Assembly (NCBI GenBank): GCA_964020155.1
Contig: OZ026561.1
Span: 1,489,547-1,553,546 of the forward strand
Direction of reading: 5' to 3'
Origin: Chondrilla cf. caribensis
Taxonomy: Eukaryota; Porifera; Demospongiae; Chondrillida; Chondrillidae
DNA length: 64,000 nt
The notes below the pieces were generated by a model. It did no database searches, had not been told where the DNA came from, and was given only the letters and a program-made list of their open reading frames with translations. The stretch's first letter is position 1. Each line of letters starts with the position of its first letter. Below are positions 36,244 to 48,805 of this stretch, piece after piece. The position numbers and the translations under genes were made by a program.

Positions 36244-37239
36244 GTGTGAGTGTGACAATGTACATGTACGTACAGTAGGACCTCCACTAGTATGTGCATA
36301 TACAGTAGGATCTCTACTAGTGTGTGTACAGTAGGACCTCTATATATATTGTGGTTTGTGTGTATATACGCATGTGTTTGACAATGTGTGTGTTTGTGTG
36401 TGTGTGTGTGTGCGTGTGTGGGTGTGAGTGTGTGAGTATTTGTGTGTGTGGGGGGTGTACATGCATACAAGTGTGTGCATGTGCAGTAATAACTCTACTA
36501 GTTCTATGCATTAAGTTTTTCTCTTGGTTGACAGTGTGACAGCATTGCAATTGATTGGTTACAAACCTATTATAATATTATACTTATCACATTTGTATGT
36601 ACTACACAGTACTTACAGTCTGTATAGTAATGCGTATATATACCTTTAATGTAATAGTATATGTAAATGTACCTACAATACTAGTATGCATTGTATATTA
36701 GTAATGATATTCCTGCAGTATGGATAACCCAGTGACTACAGTTTGTACATCACTATATCAATAATAGGACAATCATGCAACATGTACGGCGTGTCTATCA
36801 CTGTATGTAATACCGTATAGCGGGAAATTTTTGCGAGGTCTCAATTTTCGGAATTTTCGCAATTTGAATGAAGGCTCGAAAATTACAACTGGAAATTTTC
36901 AGTATAACATTCCACAATACTTGTCTTTGATTGCAACATTGCGAAAATATGAAATGCGAATATTAGGCCAAGGTGCATTTTGCATATAGCACATACCTAC
37001 GCTATTAACATTGAAATAACCTATTATTGTATGATAATAACTATTATTATATCTCTATTACGCAGTCTAGAGTGGAAGATCTTGATATCTCAACTGACGG
37101 TACAGACTATGCAAGGCAGCTCAATATAGCTACTTGCATGCATGTTCTGTGTACACTAAGTTACCTCCATCACAAAATGTTGTTTCTATCCAAATTTCCC
37201 GTTAAGGCTGCATATGCCCTTGTGTCTATTATGTTTTAA
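36244..37239. other. Spacer with TG tract and a MITE end
   Basis: Short TG-rich tract near 36380-36470. At about 36809-36985 there is a MITE-like block beginning taccgtatagcgggaaattt with repeated cgaaaatt/aattttcg motifs. A possible exon of unknown type (SRVEDLDISTDGTDYARQL) lies near 37066-37110 after an acceptor-like tacgcag. Confidence 0.45.
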
Positions 37240-37472
37240 TGTACACCCTGCTATGTGTACATATCTGACTGTACACCCTGCTACGTGTACATATCTGACT
37301 GTACACCCTGCTACGTGTACATATCTGATTGTACACCCTGCTATGTGTACATATCTGATTGTACACCCTGCTACGTGTACATATCTGACTGTACACCCTG
37401 CTACGTGTACATATCTGACTGTACACCCAGCTATGTGTACATATCTGATTGTACACCCTGCTATGTGATGTA
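37240..37472. repeat. 30-bp minisatellite at the T2/S3 junction
   Basis: About 7.7 copies of ctgtacaccctgctacgtgt acatatctga, then a short piece of the 17-bp TACTAAC minisatellite. The T4 counterpart has about 37 copies. Confidence 0.92.
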
Positions 37473-37529
37473 TAATTGTACAGGAGTGTATACTAACCAG
37501 AAGTGTATACTAACCCAGTTACGTTCCAA

Positions 37530-38041
37530 GCAATACACATGGAGTTTTCTGCGTACCATGTTATTTAGAATGGGTCCAGCACTAGTATAAGGAGTAGTGT
37601 ACTAGGGTCCTCATCAGTACCTGTTGAGTACGATCTTGTCTCTGGAAGTATCAATTCGTGAAGGATTCGATTTTCGAAAAAAAGGAAGAGACAAAAATTT
37701 TATTAATCCATAATATTTTGTGAAGAGAGGCACGATTTGGGCCACGGAGGAGCTAGTTCCCCCCTTGTCCACCTCCCCCCTCCCAAGTAAAATCTTGCAT
37801 TTGTACTACAGTGAACACTGCAAGTTGCTTGGTGTTTCTCGAGAGGATGTCTTCTGGGACATACAGTGGAGTACAGGCATGTAGAGTACTGTTTGTCACT
37901 ACCGTTGGCAGTTCTACTGCTACTCTAGTATACAGTGAAGCCTTTATAACAGTCACCCTTGAATCACACACACACACGCACACACACACACATGCACGCA
38001 CGCACACCACACACAAACATACACACATGCACACCACACAC

Positions 38042-38082
<41 letters not shown>

Positions 38083-38362
38083 TTATCTTCTCTACAATAC
38101 AGTTGCAAATACATTCATGGGTATCTTATACACCTGACAGTTATGACCATCATGTTTCTTGAAAGCTAGGTCAATGTACAACTAATATAAGATTACACAC
38201 ATGCATAATGTATCATGTGAATGTATCTAATCAATACGTTATGTAATCTCAGATCTTCTAAATTCTTCTTGTTACAGGCATTCAACTGATCTGGAATCAA
38301 CATGCCATGAACATGAAAGACATCGGCACAAGAACAAACACAAAAAGCATAAAAACACTAGA
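37530..38362 (+). pseudogene. SNRNP48 3'-end remnant, module S3
   Basis: Same layout as S2: degraded exon 7 (about 37568-37670), exon 8/9 intron, a CA tract, then exon 12 at about 38280-38362. Exons 8-11 are missing. Confidence 0.82.
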
Positions 38363-38469
38363 TGGATCGATATCAGCTTGTTATAGCCGCCATGTTTGCT
38401 GGATACTGTTTATTTATACTAATATCATGACCTGATAACAATATAAATTCCGACGTATTTTGAACTAAA

Positions 38470-40478
38470 ATGGCGTTACAGGCGGCTAAAAGAGCGAATG
38501 TGAGTTGAACAGAGTCATTACTACATGTTTACAGATGTCATAAGCGAGTTAAAAAGTTTAATTCTCTTGTAATGTTTCTGTTATAGGTTCGTTTACCTCC
38601 AGAGGTGAACAGAATTCTCTACGTAAGGTGAGGTTATACGTTAATCATACGTTTCCCATATACGTAGGTAGGTACGCTTTGTTCTAAGTACGAGTAGTTC
38701 GTCCCAATAGTGAATACGTACTGAAAATACAGTAGAATCTGAATACGTTAAACGTTTGGGGACACTAAAATACAGTAGAATCTGAATACGTTAAAAGTTT
38801 GGGGACACTAAAATACAGTAGTAGTTCAGTGAAGTCAAACCTTTGGGGGCGAATCCTTTTTATCAAAGATCAATATCTTTTTATACCCAAGATTGTTGAA
38901 TCAAGCATACCTATTATATGCATACCCATTTAACTTACTCAGAACATTGAGTATGTTTGACCATAGGATTTGACTTGAATGGACTCCTCTGCACATACCA
39001 ACTTCTTGTCTGTAACCTAATACACGCACTTACCTGCAGGAACCTACCATATGAGATCACTGCTGAGAGATGTATGATATTTTTGGCAAATACGGAGCCA
39101 TTCGGCAGATAAGACTGTGAGTCCTCAGTACATGTTTGTGTTTGTGTACCCTATGTGGTTGGAGTATGATACATATTGGTGCATGTCCATGTGTGTTGGC
39201 ACACGTATATGTATGTATGTACATACATACGTACCTACGTATGTTGGTACATATTGCCACATGTATACATGCATACATACGTATCCATACACATGGGTAT
39301 GTACGTGTGTATTTTGGTACATATTGGCATGTTGATACATATTGACGTATGTATGTAGCGTTGGGCGGTATCAAAAAATATCAGTTTTGGTATATTGCCA
39401 ACATCATACCCGGTATTACTATGGTCACGGTGCACCGAATCTTAAGGTTATAGTTGGGCATTGAATTAATTGAATCCTTCATTTAATAACAATGAAATAG
39501 ATAAACATAACTAACTAAATAAATAATCCACTACTTTGTCATCCTCGTTAACTCGGAGCGCAAAGACCTTCCAAATATCAGATTATTATTATTCTTATCG
39601 ACGAGATGAAGTTCACTGCTCAAATCACCCGTGTCGCCCATTCACTGATCAACACTTGCAGCCGACGACGTCGCCATTTTGACAACATTCTCTAATTCTG
39701 TCTAACAATGTATCACTCCACACGTGCACACTTTTCGCACTGTAATCATGGCTGTCGCAGCGATAGTTTCATAGGATTCAGAACACATCATTTCAGGGCG
39801 AAATTTGATATCCCAGGAATATATCACTTAAATACCAGATAAACCTTGGAGAATACCACGATATCTCGGTATAGAAAAAAGTCAGCCGGTATCAGAACCA
39901 TGTCCAAAAATACCATGGTATTACTATATATTCGGTATACCGCCCAGCGCTAGACGTATGCATACATACATATCCATAAACATTTGCACATACGTATGTA
40001 TTTTGGTACATATAGTTACATGTACATTTTCATGCATACGTGGTACATATGTACATATGTATATGCTGGTATGTTATTGTCAATATTTTACACATAATTG
40101 TATGTACAGTTGAACCGAATTAACGCAAAATTTCTTAGCACAAAAAATATTCCTAATGGTGGAACTTTGTCAAGTCCCTACATTGAATGCTAATGTATGT
40201 ACGTACATACACATTATGTAAGTACTGTCAACACAAAATACTGTTAACGCAAATTTTGAAGTTGTCCATAGAATTTTGTGTGAAAGTGGTTCAATTGTAC
40301 AATATTCTAGTCATTTTATTGATTCCTTTTCGTTATTTGCACGTCTCCTGTATTGCATGCTCGTTTTGTCCACGGATGTAGTGGGAATGCCTCAAACACC
40401 AAAGGTACTGCTTTTGTTGTCTACGAAGACATATTCGATGCCAAGAATGCGTGTGAGCATTTATCAGGATTCAACATG
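38470..40478 (+). pseudogene. SF3B6: SF3B6 truncated copy, module S3
   Basis: Exons 38470-38499, 38587-38627, 39040-39116 (77 nt, one base short, frameshift) and 40382-40478 (cut after GGATTCAAC). Exon 5 is absent. Unlike S2, exon 1 is full length here. The shared exon 3 deletion and exon 4 truncation show that the S2 and S3 copies descend from one already broken copy. Confidence 0.9.
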
Positions 40479-40591
40479 GTGAGTAACTGAACCGAGACTT
40501 TGGCCTGTGAATTTGTTTTGATTGAAAGATCACAAGAGAACACCAATAATAGTGATTAACATCGAGGAGCAAACATGATTCCAATCTAGTA

Positions 40592-40998
40592 GTACAGTCA
40601 GACCTCTTTACAACATCACCCTTGGTAGTGCTCCCATACACTAGTATACAGTCAGACCTCTTCACAGCATCACCCTTGGTAGTGCTCCCATTCACTAGTA
40701 TACAGTCAGACCTCTTTACAGTATCACCCTTGGTAGTGCTCCCATTCACTAGTATACAGTCAGACCTCTTTACAACATCACCCTTGGTAGTGCTCCCATA
40801 CACTAGTATTCAGTCAGATCTCTTCACAGCATCACCCTTGGTAGTGCTCCCATTCACTAGTATACAGTCAGACCTCTTTACAACACCACCCTTGGTAGTG
40901 CTCCCATTCACTAGTATACAGTCAAACCTCTTTACAACACCACACTTGGTAGTGCTCCCATACACTAGTATACAGTCAGACCTCTTTACAACATCATT
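40592..40998. repeat. 54-bp minisatellite at the S3/T3 fusion point
   Basis: About seven and a half copies of the unit described at 29455. It again passes straight into mid-exon 7 of SNRNP48. Confidence 0.92.
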
Positions 40999-43502
40999 TA
41001 CGTCCTCCCCATTACCTGTAGAGTACGATCTTGTTTCCAGAAGTGTCGACGCGAGAAGGATCATGTACGACAATGTCATAGCGGTGAGTGTGGGACCAAG
41101 CTATCAAAACCCAGCCAGCAATCCTCACGATCACGTATACATATACAGGCCTTCATTGACAAGAATAATCCTGAGGTGGGGAGAGAGGGCAGAATTGAAA
41201 TTTTGAAAAAGAAAGGGGACAAAATTATATTCAACGAAAATATCATTGAATAATATTTTACAATTTGGGCAAGGGGAGGCTAATGCCTTTCTTCTCCCCC
41301 ATTGCCTCTGAAGTAAAATCTTGCGTTTGTACTACAGTGAACAATGCAAGCTGCTTGGTGTTTCTTGAGAGGACGTCTTCTGGAACATGCAGTGGAGTAC
41401 AGGCATGTAGAGTACTGTTTGTCACTACCCTTGGCAGTTCTACTGCTACTCTAGCATACAGTGAAGCCTTTATAACAGTCACACGCACGCACGCACACAC
41501 GCACCACAGGAGGAAATTATCAGTTTCATTTAGAATACACTATGGACACTGTAATAGACTATTCCTTCTATACAAGAGTTCACTGGTGCTTCATGTTCAT
41601 TGCATTGAATGGTATTTTCTTCCTGTGCATAATACACGTACAGACTCACACACAAATACACATACAAACTAATACACACACACACAGACCATCTACATGC
41701 ATACGTGTACACATCTACAATCATTCCTTTAGGCTACTAAACCATACACAATTGCTCAAGGATATGGCACTTCTGATGAAGACCTGGTACGCAATGACTA
41801 CAAAACTGAAGGTTAATAGTCTTCAATGCACGCATATACATATAAGTACACAAGCACACGCATGCACACACCCACACATACAAATACACACACATATACG
41901 CACGCATACACACACGCACACACACAAACACACATAACACACACAGGTTCAAACATATACACCATATACGTACATACTGCACAAACATGACCATATTTCC
42001 TATGAAATATTCACAGCCAAGAGGCTAAAATATGAACAAGGTATGTCAGATGCGAAATCCATATATGAAAAACTTGCTGAAGAGAGAGATCGGAGGAGAA
42101 GACGTCAAAAGTACAGAGCAAAGAATATAGCCAGTAACAGATCCATTAAAGAGGTGAGTTTGTTGGCAGTTGAACACTTGTCTACAGTGAATCCTCGTTA
42201 ATCTGCCACCGTTTTATCCATCAAATCTTCAATCTGCCACAATTTCCCAATACCTATTATAATAAGAAGATACAATCGCTAATGAATATCCAGTTTATCC
42301 TCGATTTTTAAGAAATGAATTTTGATGATTACCGAGAATTCACTGTATGTGTATGTTTGTACATTCATGCTTGTACGTGTATGCAATTTGGGAAGACTGA
42401 ATTGATATCATATTATGTGCACATAGGTACATATTATGTTCATTTGGTTCAAGTGTATATGCAGTATACTCTACATATATACATCTGATGCAATACAAAT
42501 ATTGTATTTCACATGATTTAGAGTACTTGGATAAACTTATAAATGTAATACAGTGGAACCTGTCTTCAACATCAACTTGCCCTAAGTGTCCATTATGGGA
42601 CTATCCACCATATGAACTCAACAAACCACCTCTGTATGAAGACCACCTGTCTACAAAGGCCACCTTTTCCCGGTCCATTAGGTGACCTTTATAGACAGGT
42701 TCCACTACACACTAAGGTGCCTCTACAGTATATAAAGACCACCTGTCTATAGAGGCCACCTTTTCCCGGTCTATTAGGTGACCTTTATAGACAGGTTCCA
42801 CTGCACACTAAGGTGCCTCTACAGTATATAAAGACCACCTGTCTACAAAGGCCACCTTTTCCCGGTCTATTAGGTGACCTTTATAGACAGGTTCCACTGC
42901 ACACTAAGGTGCCTCTACAGTATATAAAGACCACCTGTCTACAAAGGCCACCTTTTCCCGGTCTATTAGGTGACCTTTATAGACAGGTTCCACTACACAC
43001 TAAGGTGCCTCTACAGTATATAAAGACCACCTGTCTATAGAGGCCATCCTTTCCTGGTCCCTTCAGGTGGCCTTTATAATATACAGGTTCATTCGGTGTA
43101 CTTTGTAATCCTCGTAAAATCATTATCGCCACTCTGGATTATCACGTCATTCTTGATCCACACTAGATATATAGGGCTATCATAGAGAAGAGGATGGCTG
43201 AATGTAGTGCTATAGAGGAAGGTGAGCCCCTCGGTGGTCACCACAGTGACAAGGATTGTCAACTGAAGAGTGTTCCATCTGGATCATCAAGATATGATGG
43301 TGATAGTAGACTCAGTGAGACTGGGAAGTTGGAGCATCACCAACAACACATAATTGGCAATGACGATAACACTGTCAAAGACCACAGTGGAAGAAAAAGG
43401 TACAGGACGACAGATGAGAGGGGGCGGAATCAATTGAGATCAAAAACAAGTGACAGAGATGACGATGAATACAAGAGAAGAAAAGAGTCGAGGTTTGTCT
43501 GG

Positions 43503-43541
<39 letters not shown>

Positions 43542-43907
43542 GTCGTGTGTTGTGTGTGGACGTGTGTGTACACATATAAATAAACATGCACTTTTTGAGC
43601 ATACTGGCATGTTGATTTACTCATACTTATCAGCTTTTCTACGATACACAATTGGAAATAAATTCATGGGTATTAGATACACACCTGACAGTTAAGATCA
43701 TCATGTTTCTTGTAAGCTAGCTCAATGTACAACTACACTACACACATGCATAATGTATCATGTGAATGTATTTAATCAATATGTTATCTAATCTCAGAAC
43801 TTCTACATCCTTCTTGTTACAGGCATTCAACTGATCTGGAATCAACATGCCATGAGCATGAAAGACATCGGCACAAGAATAAACACAAAATACGTAAAAA
43901 ACACTAG
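40999..43907 (+). pseudogene. SNRNP48 exons 7-12, module T3
   Basis: The most complete internal fragment: exon 7 without its 5' third, exon 8 near 41149-41175, exon 9 from 41733, exon 10 at 42017-42153 (intact), exon 11 from about 43176, exon 12 at 43823-43907. Before exon 11 the acceptor reads atatagg instead of atataag. The first usable AG therefore moves one base upstream and would shift the frame. Confidence 0.85.
42548..43088. repeat. Tandem foldback MITE array, T3 (96-bp period)
   Basis: The motif cactaaggtgcctctacagt recurs at 42710, 42806, 42902 and 42998, an exact 96-bp period, with flanking partial units. Each unit contains the cctgtctacaaagg / cctttatagacagg inverted repeat. Confidence 0.9.
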
Positions 43908-44790
43908 ATCGATATCAATATCAGCTAGTTATAGCTGCCATGTTTGTTGGATGCTATTTATTTATACTAATATCATCAGCAATATAATTATAGTCCAACA
44001 ACCAACACTACAAACTCATGTTATCTTACGGTATGCAGGAGGGAACCACAAGTTTGTAGAAACTTGGGTTATCGATCTTGTAGTGAGGTTGTTGCAGGTG
44101 GCCACATGTACAAGTTTGTAGATACTCGCATTATCAGCCCAGTTGCGGTTGGTTATATGACAGACAAAGTATACCAGTCGAGGGGAAAATTTACTTTCAA
44201 GGCTGTGGAATTCAAAAATAGAGTAAGTAGTACTTGTAGTAAGATTGCAGGAGCTGGCCACCAGGTTGTATATAGAAGTTTGCATTATCTTATAGTTATC
44301 ATAAGCTAGCTAGGCTGTTGGAAGTGACTACAAGGTTGTAGAAACTCCTATTATGAACAAGTGGAAGTTGTTAGACGTGTAGTGTTGGCTATGATCGAAG
44401 TGATCTTCCATCTGCTGTCCCACAGTCACTTACTGGCCAATGGGATAACCATTAGGTATACATAGCCAATCACTGTAATAGTCATCATTGAGTTTGTTTT
44501 GTTAATGTTTGCAGCTGAAGAAGCCCATGAAGGGTGAAACGTTGCACAGTGGAATGATTGTGAAAACAACTGTTGAATTCCATTCTCTCATATAAATCTA
44601 ATGTTATTGGTTAAATTTTGATTTCATTTCTATTCAAATTGTATGCATGTTTTTCTAGATCAGTAATACATTTGAATCAATTTCATATTAAAATAGACGT
44701 TATTCACCTTCAACACTACAGGCTAAGGATACTTGCCAACCAAGAAAATAACGAATTAAAAAAATGTGATATTCTATAAATCAGTCCATG

Positions 44791-46041
44791 CTATGTGATA
44801 AAGCAGTGTGTTGGGAACCTGTATACAACCAGTGTGTAAGAAACGCTTGCTAAGCAAGGAGCATCCTCGGTTATGTTAAAATTTTTGTACACCAGCACAG
44901 TTAATATGCTTTGGTCGTACCTGAAACAGCCTATATTTGGTATCTCTTCCGGATATGGACCTCCGTCTGGTGGAAATAACCCTCTCTTTTTGCAAAACAC
45001 TGTGGAATTTGGAGGATGGATGCAATCTTTGTCAAGGGAACACTGTACATACTCATCATAGAGATTATGATGCAAGAAAGAGCAGTTACGAGAAAGGTGA
45101 AAACCTCCTTGAACTTGGGACTTTCTGCTCATCTCACGACGAGTAACTCCAAACCTTTTGTAGGTACTGTCATAAGTGTATGCGGCATCGTAAAAATATT
45201 TTAGTATTTCAGCTCTGAAAGGGAAAACTTGTAGGTCCTGGAGTAATTTATCTGTCAATGGTGCTCTGAATCGGACACTTGCATCCATCCAGAAAACAAT
45301 CTCGTATTCGTGTAATGCATTGTAAATCCCCAATGCTTTCCAAGCATAATTCGTCACCGTTTTTACATGAGGTGGATACTTTTCGAAAGGAAACTTCACC
45401 ACTTTTACGTTGCGTAAGCTGTTAAGTTGTCTTACTTCTTCATCTTCTAGGCCCAGGTTGAGGACAATTATAGTTGTATTTGGGTGAAAGATTTGAGCAG
45501 AAGCTATTCCATCTTGTACTTCAGAATGGTGATCTGATGATATTCCTGTCACAATCACCATTTTACAGGCCATGAAATCAACACAGGTGCACAGATCACC
45601 AAGGGGTGCCTTGTTCCCTAGAGTGGTTTCATTCACCTGTCCACAAAGCTCTTCTAGAGACTTGTCTCTTCCATATTCACAGCAGGGCTCCTTGTTGAAA
45701 TAAACATAAGGATTTGATAATGAAAAACTGCAGTTCTTATTGACAGTAGCTGTTACATTCCTAAAGAATTTCTGATCTGACATAGGATTAAATTGCTGTT
45801 CTTTTATTTCATCTTTGGCAGGGGTTCCTGGAGCAGAACTAGATGTATGTGGATGATTTGAATCTTCCTGCTGGGCAGTTTCCACTTTGGAAAGATCGAC
45901 AATTGTAGTATCAACTGTGAGTACTTGTTTGTATACAAACCTTGAGACTATAAACATCACAGCCATCATCAGGAAAATTTTTGGGTACCGAGTACGACTA
46001 CGAGGGGTGCAATATCGGACAAGGTTCCTAATAGAAGCCAT
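44791..46041 (-). CDS. DUF1647-like glycosyltransferase, copy 3
   Basis: Intronless, 416 residues from MASIRN, with the same anchor, stem, FWMDASVR core and GCFRYDQS motif as copy 2. It shares with copy 4 several differences from copy 2 (for example TCVDFMACK for TCIDFMACK and VDTTIVDL for VDTAIVDL), so copies 3 and 4 are sisters. The frame is intact and a function is plausible. Confidence 0.8.
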   Translation of the reverse strand: MASIRNLVRYCTPRSRTRYPKIFLMMAVMFIVSRFVYKQVLTVDTTIVDLSKVETAQQEDSNHPHTSSSAPGTPAKDEIKEQQFNPMSDQKFFRNVTATVNKNCSFSLSNPYVYFNKEPCCEYGRDKSLEELCGQVNETTLGNKAPLGDLCTCVDFMACKMVIVTGISSDHHSEVQDGIASAQIFHPNTTIIVLNLGLEDEEVRQLNSLRNVKVVKFPFEKYPPHVKTVTNYAWKALGIYNALHEYEIVFWMDASVRFRAPLTDKLLQDLQVFPFRAEILKYFYDAAYTYDSTYKRFGVTRREMSRKSQVQGGFHLSRNCSFLHHNLYDEYVQCSLDKDCIHPPNSTVFCKKRGLFPPDGGPYPEEIPNIGCFRYDQSILTVLVYKNFNITEDAPCLASVSYTLVVYRFPTHCFIT

Positions 46042-46238
46042 TCTATATACCTTGATTTTTACACTGTGGTTACGTATATAGGAAGTGTATCACACCATTC
46101 TCCATTTATGGGCTATGTCACTATTTTTAACCTCTGTGAGTCATGTCTCCTTATGTGCAGACATCCCTCCCAATGAATATCATTAAATTCCATATGAATA
46201 TCATTAATAATCCATACTATGAATTTCATTATTATACT

Positions 46239-47265
46239 TGGGGGGGGGAAGACCATTATTAGCAATATTTTGTTGTTACAAGAAGTTAAAAATAATGTAC
46301 TAAGGTGTTGTTTTGAAATTGAATGTGTGTGTGTGATCTCGGACACAGGCAACATGTTACAACACAAAACAATGTGATGTATGGGTATGTGCTGCACTGG
46401 CAAGATATGAAGAGATAAGATGATACAGGTGGTACAACAATTTGCATTACACTTACTTCTACATGTGAGGCATACATCAGTACATGAAATGATTACAGGG
46501 TATAAAATCACAGACAATGATCATTGCAATAATGGTTTGCATGATTCCCAATTCTGACAGCCTCTGGCCCAAAAAAATATTTGAGATGATGAGATGGATA
46601 TTTTGGCTGCTTCTTTAAGGATCATTCTAAATTGGCGATGTTGCAAATTCATTCCAAAAAAATGAGGCTAGTCGGTGTGGAAGTCCCGGTGGGTGGTGTC
46701 CTAGGGCACCTACTTCAATTGTAAGATAGCTGGCCTTGATGTCTCTTCTCAGTAGGTCATTCAACAATGCCTGATATAGTTCCTTGCTCTCTTTCCTTCT
46801 TTTGGCTTCCAACATGGCTCTGGCATTGTTGGAGCAAACAGTAAGTTCAATAATTTGGACTACATTGTCCTTACAAATAACAATGTCTGGTCTGGCGGAC
46901 ATACACAGGAGCTGTGGTGGAACTGTTGCTGGTGGAGATTCATCTGCCCTGAGGTTGGGTAGATCTGCGAAGATTGAATTTGATGGTGGGAGGAGATTCC
47001 TCAGTCCTGCCACAATTTTCAGTAGCACTGAATCATGCCTCCAAGAGTATCGCCCATCTTCAAGTGCCTGTTTACATCCATTGAGGACATGCAGGGCTGT
47101 TGCCTGTGGAGCATCACACAATTTACACCGGGCACTCATTTGGATTTTCCAGCGACGGAGGTTTGTTGGTGATGGAAGGGTGTCAATTATTTTGTTTACA
47201 TGACATTGTGCAAGTATAGACAAGCCATCGTCAGGGTTCATATGCCAAATATTAGCGAGTTTCAA
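46239..47265 (-). mobile_element. LINE fragment with restriction-like endonuclease (R2/NeSL type)
   Basis: A 212-codon frame (47265-46627) carries a CCHC motif CKLCDAPQATALHVLNGC (CX2CX8HX4C) and then RPDIVICKDNVVQIIELTV, the PD-(D/E)xK-like signature of site-specific LINE endonucleases. The reverse transcriptase is missing, so this is a 5'-truncated tail. The 3' end on this strand shows a C run (G run at about 46241-46250). The fragment interrupts sequence that is nearly continuous in T2 and T4. Confidence 0.8.
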
Positions 47266-47471
47266 ATTTTCGCAATTTACTCCAACCCATCTTAACTGTT
47301 CATTGCTATTTTGCTACCAAGGCAAGTATTCAGAAGAACTAAGACGAACGACAATCCCTTCGTTTTCGATAAACAGTTGCGTGCGTTGCTCTAGATAGCT
47401 ACCACGACTACAAGGCTACTTGGTCAGCGTCAGTTGGAGGAATTCTGTTTTGCGAGCGAGAAGAGAGAAAC

Positions 47472-47793
47472 ATGGAAGATCCCTTTGCTGTGTTCATTGT
47501 TAGGAACGTTAACGGTGTGATTGTTGGCCATGTTTCGAGGAAAGCTTACGTATGTTCTATATAATATATTAATATCTATTATAGCTGCGGTTTGCGCCGT
47601 TGAGGGACAAGTTCTTGTCTATACCGTAAACGGAACGAAGAGATACTCAAGTGAATTACCCCAAGGAGGGCTGCCCTGCGAATACCGCTTCACAGATCTT
47701 AATGACGTCGATTTGTTCAAGGAAACCAAGCGACGCTTGGAGAAAATAGAATGCTCAGTGACTTCGTCTGCGCATGATAGCGAACGGGATTAA
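47472..47793 (+). CDS. Small HIRAN-like protein, interrupted
   Basis: From the ATG at 47472 the frame reads MEDPFAVFIVRNVNGVIVGH then VSRKAYVC and stops. A second frame continues AVEGQVLVYTVNGTKRYSSE, then LPQGGLPCEYRF, and ends at 47793. This two-part pattern (DPFA...VGHVxR, then R.YS..LPQGGL.(I)PC) recalls uncharacterised HIRAN-like proteins that I believe are common in sponge and cnidarian genomes, often near mobile DNA. A GTATGT...TATAG intron would fit in position but its phase does not join the two frames, so a frameshift is equally possible. Confidence 0.45.
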
Positions 47794-47983
47794 ACTCGTC
47801 GGAAACTTTAAAGTAACTTGATCAGTGATCATTTTCCGCGAAAGCATGACTCAGCGTGTTGAAGCTGACGATTAGATAGCTCTTCTATTCCTTCTATTCA
47901 TTCTGTACTTCGTGGATATATCATCTTTTCTGCCAACGCGACGTACTTCGGACATACTGCGTGGTCTCAAAGAACTTATAAGA

Positions 47984-48090
47984 TAATATAGCATCCGTTA
48001 CCATAGAAACAGTACTATTATACAGCAATTGTATAATGTATAAAGCGCTAGCAACAGTATAAAGCGTTATAGCAACGGATGCTATAATGG
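47984..48090. mobile_element. Foldback MITE
   Basis: Inverted ends around tatagcatccgtta and its complement (taacggatgctata-like) enclose about 75 bp. The remaining spacer up to 48457 has no gene that I can support. Confidence 0.7.
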
Positions 48091-48457
48091 TTAAGACATG
48101 GACTAAATACAAAACACAACTAAAAGGGGTAAAGGGGCAAACGAAATTCAATAGTTATGGCATACCCAGGCAACATCATGGAGATCCTCTTGGTCAGGGT
48201 TTTGAAGGGTAACACATGCAGGGAAGATGGTGCAATGTTGAATGATTTCAAAGGCTGCTGCTGTCTGCCTTATAGGAACATGTTCCCTTCTATCACCTTA
48301 AGTTTGTTAGGCCTTGCTTGAATCGATCTTCTGTGATAGCAAGTGCCATAATTTGCAAATTCAACAAAGCTGCACCATCCATTGTTACTGTGACAGTCTG
48401 ACAATTGGTACGAAAAAGCATAGTTTGGAGATTCCCCTGTAGTTAGCCTGTTCTGTA

Positions 48458-48745
48458 CTAACCAGGTGTGTGCACTAACCTGAAATGTGTACTAACCAAG
48501 AGTGTGTACTAACCAGGAGTGTGTACTAACCAGGAGTGTGTACTAACCAGGAGTGTGTACTAACCAGGAGTGGGTACTAACCAGGAGTGTGTACTAACCA
48601 GACGTGTGTACTAACCAGGAGTGTATACTGACCAGGAGTGTGTACTAACCAGGAGTGTGTATATACCAGGAGTGTATACTGACCAGGAGTGTGTACTAAC
48701 CAGGAGCGTGTATATACCAGGAGTGTATACTAACCAGAAGTGTAT
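48458..48745. repeat. 17-bp TACTAAC minisatellite at the T3/T4 junction
   Basis: About sixteen copies of the unit seen in SNRNP48 intron 6. It keeps the ancestral arrangement (array, then ttacgttccaagc, then exon 7). Confidence 0.92.
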
Positions 48746-48805
48746 ACTAACCCAGTTACGTTCCAAGCGAAACACATGTATCTTTCTGTGTACCATGTTA
48801 TGTAG

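Noticed and set aside
48150..48455. Possible minus-strand exon in the T3 spacer
   Set aside because: Two frames are open over about 130 bp but neither has a recognisable domain or convincing splice sites.
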